Source of the DNA: Eucommia ulmoides
Lineage: Eukaryota; Streptophyta; Magnoliopsida; Garryales; Eucommiaceae
Assembly: GCA_016647705.1 (NCBI GenBank)
Contig: CM028339.1
Coordinates: forward strand, 16,882,803 to 16,946,802
Length of the DNA: 64,000 nucleotides
Direction of reading: 5' to 3'
Shown here: positions 12,727 to 22,498 of the stretch, in pieces
How the letters are laid out: each line of letters opens with the position of its first letter
Position numbering within the stretch: the stretch's first letter is position 1
The notes under the pieces: model-generated
Databases searched by the model: none
What the model was told of the DNA's origin: nothing
The model's input: the letters and a program-made list of their open reading frames with translations, nothing else
Translations under genes and position numbers: made by a program

Positions 12727-12862
12727 ACAACGCTCCGCTGGATTACGCCAGACGGGTGAAACAACGCTCCGTTGAACTATGCCAGATAAGTGAAATAACA
12801 CTCCGCTGGACTATGCCAGACGGGTGAAACACCGCTCCGTTGGACTATGCCAAGCGAGTGAA
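12727..12862. repeat. 34-bp tandem repeat, four units, right LTR of B
   Basis: Exactly four 34-bp units, aligning with 6194-6329. Retention of equal copy number in both LTRs argues against rapid slippage. Confidence 0.85.
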
Positions 12863-14348
12863 TATCTACCAGCAATCTCCATCTCACCTCAACAACAACA
12901 ACTCATCTTCACCTCAACAACAACAACAACAACAACTCTACCTACCATCAACTGCCACCTCAACAACAAACAATGAAATCCACAATATCGAAAATACCCA
13001 AAATAACGCTTGATCCATGTAAGTTAGAAAATTCATCCAATTTTCAAGTAAACATATTTTTCCATCATATATATATATATATATATATGAAAATAGGTTT
13101 ATAAGAAGACAGTACACTCACTTGGAAATTCGCTCCGAAGACTTTTACCGACTATCCTCTCCCGGTACTCTGGTGCCTACGACCTTAATAGTGATAGGGC
13201 CTAAATTAATATTTTATATAAAAAATATCCTAACTATGCAATGCAGACCCTAATTTTCGTAATTTCCTATTCCCCGCCTTTTATTGTGAAATATTACTAT
13301 TCAACGAGTATTGCTCCGTTACAATTTACTATATCGAATTTATTTGCAAAATTTATTATTGCCATTTCGACATTTTTTATATTAGTAATTTGTTTCATAA
13401 TCAGCCACGAGACAATTAAATACATATATTAAGAGAGTTCGGAATTTTACCTTCCCCAGATTTTCCACCGGTCCGAGAGATGAGTTTTAGTTTTTATTGG
13501 GGTAGTTTGTGTTTTTTTTTTCTTCTTCTCATTTTTCTTTTTCTTTCTTCCCCGCTGCTTCTGATTTGTGTTTCTACTTCCTGTTCGCGTCTATTTCTGG
13601 TTCAACCCAAACCGCCGCCCTCCTTCCACTCCTCCCCACCTTCACCGGCCATCAAAACACACCGATCACCACCCAATACCGAACACCCAACAGTACACAC
13701 CACTCCCTTCACCGCCGACAACGCTACCGGAAGAACGACACCGCCGAATTGCTCTCTCTCTCTCTCTTCCGAGGACAACACACCCAGCAGCAACGGCGGA
13801 TCAAAACCCACACAAGAAACACTCACCTCATGCAAACCACCCTTACTAATCACACACATACACACACACGGCAGCACCAAGGAAAACAGAAAACACACAC
13901 ATACATACACAGCACCGCCGGCATACACACACACACACACTCAGTCCATGATCACCCACATACATGCATCACACACAACATACAGTAGCAGAGCACACCC
14001 ACACAGACACCACCAATTCTCACTCTCTCTAACTTACAGCCGGCGGCTCCCCACCGGAATAAACGACCACATCGTCGAATAGACGAATAGCACACATACA
14101 TCATACATACAATGAAACATACACATATATACACAGTAGCACACCCACACCCATAGCATACATAACACACATAACCGAAACACTCACCCCCACTCACTGA
14201 CCGAACGGCGATGAACGGCCGACCAACAAATTACACACACACGACAACGGAAAAAACAAAGCACATACACACACCTTCTCACCTAACGAACGACCGAACG
14301 ACGGACAACCGAAACCCACACCGGCAGATCTCTCTTTCTCTCGTTTCT

Positions 14349-14380
14349 CTGGATTGTTTCTTCTGTTGTGTCTATCTCTG

Positions 14381-14429
<49 letters not shown>

Positions 14430-14526
14430 AAAAAGGGCCCAAACCCCTCATCGACCTACTGTTTCCCCCTCTCTATATATAATATATTTAATTTGCACAA
14501 ACCTCCCCTCCAATTTTGTTAGGGTA
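14349..14526 (-). promoter_or_regulatory. LTR segment with (TG)n and TATA-like box, missing from the other LTR
   Basis: Contains about 20 TG dinucleotides (14387-14426), and on the minus strand an AT-rich TATATATAGAG stretch (about 14474-14490) that would be a core promoter for right-to-left transcription. The left LTR jumps from TTTCT directly to ACTAATTAATCC, so it carries a clean 178-bp deletion there. The promoter role is inferred. Confidence 0.5.
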
Positions 14527-14687
14527 CTAATTAATCCAAACTCCAATTTTAAATGTTTTGAAAATTACAATCTGACTTACTAAAATTTTAATTCACACAA
14601 TTAATATCGCAATCTACCCCGGTATTTTTAAAATATTATAAAATGCGACTAGCATTGATCGTATATAAAAAAAATCGAGGTCTTACA

Positions 14688-15134
14688 AAAGCTATAACCC
14701 TGATCTGTTGAGTGTCTTCTTCACGTGTTTAAATGTGATGATGAAACCTTCTATTTATAAGCGAGGAAGCAATTAGCATTCCGAAAGATTAGGGTCTTAA
14801 GCTCGGTTTAGCAAATAGTTAGGCGTGTGAGAAACACGACGGATTAGAGCTATGGGCCTAGGCCTTGGGCCCTTTTGTTTGCCGATGGAGAAGCCCATGG
14901 GCCAAGCCTGTTAAGGGTGTGACAGGTCGGCCTGAGTTTCGAGATGCAGGTCGGGAACATCGTGCCGACCTGCCATTTCTGGCGGCAGTTGAGGAGGTTC
15001 TTGCTTGGTTAATCGTGCAAGTCCTTCGCTTTCGCCAACCTGAGAGGCCCACCGGGCTGTCTAACTGCCGAGATCATTAGGCTGTTGCTGATGTGGCGTG
15101 GGTGACGTGGCAAGTTTGGCCAAGGTGGCAAACA
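14688..15134 (-). mobile_element. Element A LTR, outer part (U3/R side)
   Basis: Begins with the second AAAGC of B's target duplication and ends with GGCAAACA, which read on the minus strand gives the TGTTTGCC LTR start. A minus-strand TATA box, CTTATAAATAG, lies at 14751-14761, placing transcription start close to the point where B inserted. Open frames at 14858-15080 follow LTR sequence and are not genes. Confidence 0.75.
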
Positions 15135-16432
15135 TGTGGAGTAAGTCCAATTTTATCCATATCAAAATCTAATATAAAAAATTAGCGATCATAAATTGAA
15201 AATAATAGAAAAAAAATCTCAAGAAATAAAATTTGTATTTTTTTTTTATGTGCTTGATGTTTTTATATAATACTTTATACGAAATTAAAAATTTTAAATT
15301 AATGCAATATTTGTGATGACACGTGATCCATCCTAGTGTTTAGGGAAACAATAAAGAGGTTTTTATTAAAAAGTCATAATTTAAGAGTTGGTTTAAAAAA
15401 AAAATCTTTTTAAGTAATGTAATCTTTCTTCGTAACAATGTTGGTATTCAGTCATGTGACCATTGATTAGCTTAATAAAATGACTATTATACCCTTTATT
15501 ATATAAAACAACTGAAAAAATCCTAATACGATACAATCCGTTCACACTGTTGTTCACTCGTCTCTCTTCTCTCTCTCCCCATTTCAGTCGATTTCAATCT
15601 TTTCTTTCCAGTCCGTCTACTCGTCGCCTTCAGGCAGATGGTTCCAGTCTGTTCACAGAGGTAGATGGTTCGAGGCAGACGGCGTTGCTGAAAACGACCT
15701 GGCGAGGCAGACGACAGCGAGGGAACACGCCGTGCTCGTCGGCGTTGTTCGTCAACTTGTCGTCGCCGTCCGTTCAGGTCCAAAACCATCGTGCTCGTCG
15801 TCTGCAACTGCCGTCACCGTTCGACATGGTCGCGTCGTGGTCGTCGCCATAAGTCTTGTTCGCATCTCTCTCTCCCCCTCTCTCGTGAGATCTGAATTCC
15901 AGATTTGGAAAGGCCACTCCGCCTGTGCTCACACCGGAAAAGTCAAATGAGGGCTAAATTACTTCCACCAATAGGTAAATCTCTATAAAATCAAACCCTC
16001 TCTTGAACATTGCGGTTGTATAGTCGATCTCCTTTCTCTTCCCGGCTTGTTAGGAGAAGCCGAAACACTCATCTCATCAATGGCAGAAAACCCTATATTC
16101 GCCATATGGGGGTCTCGTCGATTCAGATCTGGATCCAAAGAACCCAGATGAGATCAACGAGAAATCTTAAATGCGTAGAGAGAGAATCGAGATTGGATAG
16201 ATGGGTGATGAAAAATTTCAAAGATCGAGCTCGTTCGATTTTTTTGTAGATTTTTTTGTGAAATGATTTTTGCGTGAATGTTAATATGTAAATTTTTTTA
16301 TGCTAATGGGAATGTCTGCATGACTAAGGTGATTGAATTTTGTTTGAATATCCAGATTTGATTTTGAGAAAAGATATTTATGTATGTTAAAGACATGATT
16401 TTGCGTGAAAGACAGATTTTGAAAAAAGATAT
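15135..16432. other. Intergenic, no supported gene
   Basis: AT-rich DNA surrounds a GC-richer patch at 15530-15950 with several overlapping frames of 70-100 codons, rich in Ser, Arg and Val. None shows a domain, and start contexts are unremarkable. A gene fragment captured by a transposon is possible but not shown. Confidence 0.5.
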
Positions 16433-16965
16433 TTTTTTTTCTCAATTTTCAATTTTTCTTCTTTAATTTCTGTTCTTATTCTCACTTTTCAGTTTTTTTT
16501 TTTTAATTTTTCGTTCTCTAATTTTTTATTTTTTGTTTTCAATTTTCAATTTATGTTCTCGTTTTTTTGTTTTTGTTCTCAATTTTCTATTTTTATTCTC
16601 AATTTTCGATTTCCGTTCTCAATTTTCTATTATCCAATTTTATGTTTTTGTTCTCAATTTTCTGTTTCTATTATGTAAATTTATGTTTTTTTTTTCAATT
16701 TTCAGTTTTCGTTCTCTAATTTTATATTTTTGTTCTCAATTTTTAATTTATGTTCTGAATTTCCTGTTCTCTAATTTTCTGTTTTTGTTCTCAATTTTCG
16801 GTTTATATTCTCAATTTTCTGTTTCTATTCTCAATTTTCAGTTTCTGTTCTCAATTTTTTGTTCTCAGTTTTCTATTTCTATTCCCAACTTTTTGTTCTC
16901 TAATTTCAATTTATGTTCTCTAATTTCTGTTTTTATTCTCAATTTTCAAGGGTTTAATTATAAGA
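16433..16965. repeat. Degenerate T-rich minisatellite (TTCTCAATTTTCTGTTTTTG type)
   Basis: More than 20 imperfect copies of a 20-25-bp word built from GTTCTCAATTTTC and GTTTTTGTTCTC. The 149-codon plus-strand frame across it (Phe/Ser/Leu periodic) and its mirror are produced by the repeat. Confidence 0.9.
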
Positions 16966-16979
16966 GTTATCATGTAATT

Positions 16980-17190
16980 TAAGGTATTGATTTCATTAGG
17001 TTGGAATCTCATTCCACCCCATCTCAAATGAAATCTCATTCTATCTAATTTCATTCTAATGGAATCACAAAGTGATTCCATTGGAAAACCAAATTGGAAA
17101 ACCAAATAACGGAATATGAATCGAGGAAGGAATGCGATTGCATTCTGCCCTCAATTCCATTCAACCAAACATGCCGGCTTATTGGTAGAA
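16980..17190. mobile_element. MITE-like remnant
   Basis: Contains internally repeated, partly inverted words (GGAATCTCATTCC, AAATGAAATCTCATTC, GTGATTCCATTGG) and ends in AATTCCATTCAACCAAACATG, the style of small DNA-transposon ends in plants. I could not find both termini or a target duplication. Confidence 0.35.
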
Positions 17191-18287
17191 TATGTGTTTA
17201 ACTATGTGTGTCTTAAACCTACCCCTATATACATACATATTGGAACATAATTGTTCCCACATCCATGTTTTTTTTCCCACACTTATTGCAACATGAACCC
17301 TAAATATATTCCTTTTAAAGACCTTGTGTTTAGTGTTTCTGATCTCTGAAAAGATGAATGCACTCTGCTGTGAGGTGCATGTGGTGACTCAACTCCAATT
17401 CTAGGTTCATGCATTTATCATCATTTCACAAAAAAATAAAATAACATTTCAACCAAAAGTAAGAAAGTTTGCTAAATTTCAACGGGCAGTGAATACCGAT
17501 ACATATTGCTATATACTTGGCAAATTATTCAGGCTAGGCAATTGCAATGAAATGTAGCATTCAAAAAATGCAAATCCCTTAACTAGATCCGTCCGAATCG
17601 CAGAAACGTAAAATATGAACTAGATTTATGCATCAAATCACAAATGCACGCAAGCAGTCATCGCAAGAAAAAAAATCTTATTATTACATTTACGAAGAAT
17701 CGATTTGAACACCAATCAAAATCGAACTTCAATTGATTACCAAATAACCTAAACGGAACGAACGGAAGAATTCAGACATGAGAATGAAATTGGAGTTTTT
17801 CGATCAACAAAGGGAAAGAAATCAAACCACGCTGGTAGAGGTTGATTTGAAACCGCCGCCCAAGTGTCCCACGCTCTGGCGATGCTCTGGCTCTCTGCTG
17901 CTCATTCGACGTGATGATGAAAGTTTCAGATCCAGTCAAAAAGGCCCTGGCTCTTGCTTTATATGCACGGTGCAGGTTTCGGCCCAAAATGTGGAAGATC
18001 CATTTGTACGTAACAATGGCCATTCGCGGTCCGCATTGTACCTTTTTCATAGTTTTGTTGGCCGAGTATAAGAAATGTGCGCCATCATGTCGTAGCGGAT
18101 GACACGTGGCTTGAGAGCAGAAGACTATTGGGTGATTTTATTTTAGTTTCTCTATTTACTCTTCAATGGTTTTTTTGCCCCATCCCTAATTCTGTCGCAG
18201 ATGATCTTTAGACAGTCATCCACTGAGTGAAAACTCTTGGAAGAGTGAGCGTGTGTGTGAGAGTGAAAGTGAGAGAAAGGAGAGGAA
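17191..18287. other. Intergenic / possible upstream region of the reductase relic
   Basis: No supported gene. The overlapping frames at 17772-18102 on both strands have no recognisable domain. The last 200 bases before 18288 include a CACGTG box and a GAGTGAGCGTGTGTGTGAGA leader-like purine tract. Confidence 0.45.
18101..18110 (+). promoter_or_regulatory. G-box/ABRE-like motif (GACACGTGGC)
   Basis: CACGTGGC lies about 185 bases upstream of the ATG of the broken reductase exon, in the position and form bound by plant bZIP factors. Presence is visible; regulation is inferred. Confidence 0.45.
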
Positions 18288-18411
18288 ATGGCCACAAGAA
18301 AGAAGGAGGTGGTTTGCGTAACCGGGGGGCAACGGATACATTGGTTCCTGGCTTGTTCGTCTTCTCCTTGATCGTGGCTTACACTGTTCACGCTACCGTC
18401 AAAGATCTCAA
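18288..18411 (+). pseudogene. Broken first exon of a DFR/CCR-like NAD(P)-dependent reductase
   Basis: An ATG in a good context (GGAAATGGCC) opens a frame reading MATRKKEVVCVTGG, the start of the Rossmann nucleotide-binding motif of the extended short-chain reductases (dihydroflavonol reductase, cinnamoyl-CoA reductase, anthocyanidin reductase group). A one-base shift in a run of G after VTGG moves the rest of the motif (GYIGSWLVRLLLDRG) into another frame. A second one-base shift moves YTVHATVKDLNN into a third, and the expected splice donor after the KDL region is not present. No later exons are found downstream. It is a gene fragment, or less likely an intact exon with two assembly indels. 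Confidence 0.7.
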
Positions 18412-18710
18412 TAATTCTCCCTTAAAATTGTCTAATTTTTTTTCTTCATATTATCTTGTTTATTCTTCAAACTTGTACTACTACTTAATCTTGATAATTA
18501 CAAAAATAATATCATGTATATTCATATATTTTGTCAATACCTCGCCAATGTATATGTGAAGAAATTATATTCAATTGTAAACCAATTAGATGGGGTTTTG
18601 TTAATTGTTGATACGACAGTTTCAAGATTGAGATTGACAATGAGAATCGAGAGAGTTCGATCATTACTTGATCTCTCAATCTAAAGGTGATAAATTTATT
18701 TATCATTTTT
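18412..18710 (+). repeat. Dispersed repeat, copy 1 (partner at 63755-64000)
   Basis: From CTTAAAATTGTCT onward, this AT-rich sequence aligns with the last 245 bases of the window. Shared anchors are TTGTTTATTCTTCAA, the stretch ending ATTCAATTGTAA, and GATCATTACTTGAT before CTCAATCTAAA, with about three-quarters identity by eye. It starts right where the reductase exon stops, so it may be the first intron of that gene family. Confidence 0.65.
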
Positions 18711-19106
18711 ATTTATTTTTCGCATGTAATTTGGGTTCAATATATGTATGAAGAATTGGATTTTCTCTGTATGTGTTTCATTTGTTCATTTAGTTGTTAT
18801 TGGTATTGTCATTTTTTGGGGTAGATGGGTGGGTAAATGATATTATCAAATATCATAGTATGAAATAGAATGATTTATCTTTAATAGATAAATTATACAT
18901 TTGAAATTAGGTCACTCTATTAAAATACATAAATTATGAACTAAATCATATTTCTCGAGATTTTCATATATTGGTAACTTACTATTGAAATCCAAAATGA
19001 TGACACCTGTTAGATATGATTTTGGTGCGTTTTTAGGGACTCATATTGTAATGTGAAGATAATTCATGTCTCAGTAGAAAAAATTAAAAATTGAAAGAAA
19101 TAACTC
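18711..19106. other. AT-rich intergenic, nothing recognised
   Basis: No frame of useful length and no repeat partner seen. Confidence 0.5.
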
Positions 19107-19821
19107 TAAGGGCTTGTTTGATAACAACTTAATTTTTAAGTGCTGAAAATCTAAGTGCTGAAAATTAAGTGCTGAAATTTTAAGTGCTGAAAATTTAAAA
19201 AGGTTGTTTGATAAAATTGTGCTGAAAATTTAAGTGCTGAATTTTTTTTATTTGTTTGATAAGTACAAAATTTGTATGCTGAAAATTCTTTAATTTACAT
19301 AACTATATTTGAATTAAGATAATGTGAAAAAATAAAATAAAAATTGAGAATAAAATAATAAAATCAGGGTGTCTTTTTTTTTTTTTTAAAAATAATATTA
19401 AAATTAAAAATAAAAATTAACCCAAAAAATATGTAAATATTATGTATTTTTTTATGTAGTTTGATTGCTTAAATTAAATTATAACAATAATTTAAATATA
19501 AAATAAAATTAAAATCATAAAATAATCCAAAATTAATTCAATTCTCATTAATCCTAACTCTAATTAAATCCTCATAAGGGATTAAAGGCAAAATGGTCAA
19601 AACATAATTTTTTTTTAAGTGAAAACTAATGGAGTGTATTAAGAAAAATGAAATAAGTAAAGAGGTCTTGACTTAATTTTTTATTCACATTTTGACTTAA
19701 TTTTTAAGTTAACTTAATTAATTAAGTGATACTAATTACATTTATCAAACAAACTTAATTAATTAAATACATAATATAATCAGTTTTAAGCACTTAATTT
19801 TTTTTATCAAACATGTCCTAA
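19107..19821. mobile_element. MITE-like element with TAAGGGCTTGTTTGATAA inverted ends
   Basis: The left end TAAGGGCTTGTTTGATAA and the reverse complement of the right end (TTAGGACATGTTTGATAA) match at 15 of 18 bases. AAGTGCTGAAAATTTAAG-type words repeat just inside the left end, and AAGCACTTAATT lies just inside the right. The interior is AT-rich and non-coding. I see no convincing target duplication. A related right end occurs at about 37700-37750. Confidence 0.6.
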
Positions 19822-20535
19822 ATGAGTTGTTGAACCTCTACAATTGGAAAAAAAAAAAAATCATTTTATACTGCCCAATTCTTTTTTTTTTTTTTAAATT
19901 CCAAATAAACCAATCAACCCTAATGATAAATAGTAAAATTAGAATAATAGATTGGTTAACCAAAAATAGAAGCTTTGAGAGTATATTGGAGACAAAAATG
20001 ATTAAATTAAAATATTATTTTTAAATTAAAATTAAGATAGATCTATTCAAGAGAAAAATAAATAAATTATAAGAGTATAAATTTTATACGAAAAAGGGTG
20101 TAGGTCTTGTTTGTTATTTTCTAAATTTAATAGGATATATCTTAAAATAACAATTCAAATTAAAAACAAATCAAACACAATAAAAAATATGAACAAAATT
20201 TTATTAATATAGAACTCAATAGCACGCGCTATTCGCAACATAAAACTAATTAATTGTTAAATCAACAAAGTAGTCATTTTAGCTTATCCTCATGGCATGA
20301 TCACAAGTATTTTTGGTTTAACTTTCCGCATCTCCAAATTAATCCCTCTCCAAAGGGACTTAAATTTACTCTTGCCTTTGGTCTCCAAAAATTAGCATAA
20401 AATTGAGTTGAACCCATTTGAAATTAAATTTCATGTCCTTATCACTAAATTATCTACTAATTAGAACTTTTTTTAAAAAAAATTAAATTTAAGCATACTT
20501 TGTATTTTCAAGCAAATAGACATACTTGTACCATC
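19822..20535. other. AT-rich intergenic, nothing recognised
   Basis: Homopolymer-rich sequence. The short plus-strand frame at 19827-20024 is Lys/Ile-rich and has no support as a gene. Confidence 0.5.
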
Positions 20536-20548
20536 AATCCTTGCATTT

Positions 20549-20656
20549 GGAGAATGCTCTGTTGGGAGAGGTGTCCGCTTCGGCGCCCGACAGTACCTCG
20601 AAGAATTAGTCTCCGCCGATCGTGATGCGGAGATACCCTGGGTTTACCCAAAAAAA
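20549..20656 (+). mobile_element. Short SINE-like retroposon with perfect target duplication
   Basis: A GC-rich 108-bp segment ends in an A8 run and is flanked by perfect 13-bp repeats, AATCCTTGCATTT, at 20536-20548 and 20657-20669. The 3' half (GAATTAGTCTCC..., then GATACCCTGGGTTTACCC) resembles the conserved tails of plant SINEs. A clear Pol III A box and B box are missing, so it is either 5'-truncated or an unusual short family. It was inserted by target-primed reverse transcription, judging from the tail and duplication. Confidence 0.75.
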
Positions 20657-20669
20657 AATCCTTGCATTT

Positions 20670-20981
20670 CAATCCCCCATTTTTAACATGTTTAGCATTA
20701 TTTTATAATTATTGAATTCTCAAAATAATTCTTCTATAAAATAAAACCAATTAATTTTCCACTTGCACCGTTTATGAACATCTTTTTAAAATAACAAACA
20801 AAAATTGACAATAAAAATTAAAATACTTTTACTCAGAAATACAAGCAAAATATCTAAAACGCTTTATACCTGAAACACCCTCTATCTCTTGTCATTTTTA
20901 CAAATACTAATATTACTTTCTATCATTTTCATAATATCCCAAACACTCCTCAGATTTTATTGATAAAAATACTCTTGTAAC
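20670..20981. other. AT-rich intergenic, nothing recognised
   Basis: No coding or repeat signal apart from homopolymers. Confidence 0.5.
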
Positions 20982-21521
20982 TAGGGTGTGCATCGGATCG
21001 GTCCAACCCGCTAAAACTGTCCAAACCACCTCACAAAAAATCCGTCCAATACTAACCCACACATTGCGTGGGTCATAAATCTTGAAACCCGCACATAAAT
21101 GGGCGGGTCAAGGTTTAGTCCATTTTTTACGGGTTCAACCTGCCCGTCAAGTAGAACACAAAAGGACGTCATTTTGTGAGGATATAAATAATATCTAAGC
21201 CGCTGCCTAAGGTTTTTATCTGTTCCAACTATCGTCAATCATTTCTTTTACATCTTGTTATCTTCGTTTTTCCTAAATCCTAATTCATTCTCCATATTTG
21301 TGAAAATTTCTTCCTAAATTCATCCGCCACGTTGGGTAATCCACGGTTTTAGTTAACCCAACCCTCACACTATTGAATAGCCTACGGTTTAAAGTAACCA
21401 ACCCGCCCCAACTCACACATCATTGGATAGTTCATGATTCAAACTAACTCAATCCACCTAGTATTGGTTTGGCCTGCAATTTTGGTCCAAAGCGCCCCAA
21501 ACCACCCGTTGTACACCCCTA
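20982..21521. mobile_element. hAT-like non-autonomous element
   Basis: 540 bp bounded by TAGGGTGTGC and GTACACCCCTA, the TAGGGGTG-type inverted ends of plant hAT elements. Flanks are CTTGTAAC and CTTGCATA, a degenerate 8-bp duplication (5 of 8). The interior is repetitive, with recurring ACCCGC, AACCCA and TTGGATAG-type words, and has no transposase. The 75-codon minus frame at 21011-21238 is incidental. Confidence 0.6.
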
Positions 21522-21710
21522 CTTGCATATAATCTTCTTATTTTTTATTTTTGTATGTATTTTCTCTCTTGTATCTCTCTTTATCTCTTGTTTTTTTATT
21601 TTCGGCTTTTTGCTTTTGTTTGATATTTTTATTTTTATTTTTTGTATATAGAACAAAAGGTGAAAAACTAGAATAGAAAACATAAAAAATAAGCTTTACA
21701 TTTAAATATA

Positions 21711-22498
21711 TGGGGATAATATCTCAGACATTCTTTAAATTTTTTTAAAATTCCACAGACATCCCCTTATACATGAAAACTACCACTAAAAACCCCTGTC
21801 AGGAAAAAATAGAAAAGTAAAATGACTCTTTTGCCCACAATTTAATTTCAATTAAAAAAATCAAATATTACTTGTACGCAATTACATTTATGCCCCCAAA
21901 TCAATGGCCACCACCTTCCACTGCTAACCATGACGCTAGAGATGGGAGATAACCTCAACCTTACCAATGGCGACGACGAAGGTACGGTGATGGGAGGCAA
22001 CTTCACCTCCCTCCCCCCCCCTCTCTCTCTCTTTTTTGCAACCTCACCAACAACGACGACTGTACAGCGACGATGAAGGTACAGTGATGGGAAGCAAGTT
22101 CCACCTCCCTCCCTTCCTCTCTCTCTCTTTCTTTTCTGCCACCTCAACAACGACGACGATGGTACGTCGACAACGAAGATACGATGATGGGAGGCAACCA
22201 CCTTCCTCCCTCCATCTCTCTCTCTTTTCTGCAACCTCACCAAGGACGACGACGTAGAGGCAACCATTGAAGAACATTAAACCATTGTTCTAGAATTTAT
22301 TCTTAAATTTCTATAATTTGTTCTTGAATTTGTGCTCTCAGATCTGAAAATTTCTGCGTATTTAGGGTGGGAGGTTGTCTGGTAGTGAGAAGATGAGGGG
22401 TTTGGGTGGGTTATTCGATGGTGAGTAGAAGAGTGGTTGGGGTGGGTTGTTCGCCGCTGAGCAGAGGCAAAATGGGGGGAGCAAAGCGGCGTGGTGTT
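21711..22498. repeat. Repeat-rich region flanking element C, with ~100-bp tandem units at 21985-22260
   Basis: Starts with GGGGATAATATCTCAGACAT, resembling ends of plant MITEs. At 21985-22260 there are three imperfect units, each with GATGGGAGGCAAC, CACCTCCCTCC(CT)n, GCAACCTCACCAA and a GACGACGA triplet tract. The remaining 230 bases contain GGGTGGGTTATTCGATGGTG-type repeats that continue beyond element C at 28984. The 139-codon minus frame (21848-22267) follows the repeat and is probably not a gene. Confidence 0.6.

Larger units (their letters stand above)
5464..14687 (-). mobile_element. Complete LTR retrotransposon B (Ty3/gypsy, chromovirus-like) nested in element A
   Basis: Two long terminal repeats (5464-8026 and 12014-14687) enclose about 4 kb. 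The outer ends are TGTCACGACC and GGTCTTACA, and the element is flanked on both sides by AAAGC (5459-5463 and 14688-14692), a perfect 5-bp target duplication. A primer-binding site for initiator tRNA-Met lies inside the right LTR and a polypurine tract inside the left LTR, so transcription runs right to left. The internal region keeps only faint chromovirus-type pol similarity and no open frame. Its LTRs differ by roughly one base in ten where I compared them, so the insertion is old but younger than element A. Confidence 0.92.
12014..14687 (-). mobile_element. Element B 5' LTR (right copy)
   Basis: 2674 bp, the more complete LTR. It starts TATCACGACC (the expected TG has become TA) and ends TCTTACA. 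It has the same order of parts as the left LTR: 34-bp repeats at 12727-12862, a short (AT)n at 13067-13088 and a CA-rich tract at about 13845-14280. It also has a 178-bp segment absent from the left copy (14349-14526). Frames within it (13241-14522) are low-complexity artefacts. Confidence 0.9.
1..15134 (-). mobile_element. Ty3/gypsy retrotransposon A (Tat-like), partial, twice interrupted
   Basis: Reading the minus strand from 15134 leftwards, the order is LTR, primer-binding site, gag, protease, reverse transcriptase and RNase H, then the window edge, so integrase and the other LTR are missing. The gag, PR and RT fragments match the plant Tat-type pattern (PR core of the VDNGSS type, RT with YIDDM). 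Two later insertions split it: a solo LTR at 1217-2576 inside pol and a complete element at 5464-14687 inside the LTR. All coding segments contain stops or frameshifts, so the element is not autonomous. Without the insertions the visible part is about 4.6 kb. Family assignment is from recognition of conserved motifs; no search was run. Confidence 0.88.

Noticed and set aside
13480-14082. 200-codon plus-strand open frame
   Set aside because: Lies wholly in the right LTR of element B and is low-complexity; the left LTR copy is not open over the same stretch.
15550-15852. GC-rich frames of about 100 codons as a gene
   Set aside because: Overlapping open frames in several registers on both strands, with no recognisable domain or splice structure.
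16533-16982. 149-codon frame rich in Phe and Ser resembling a membrane protein
   Set aside because: Produced by the T-rich minisatellite; hydrophobicity comes from TTT/TTC codons only.
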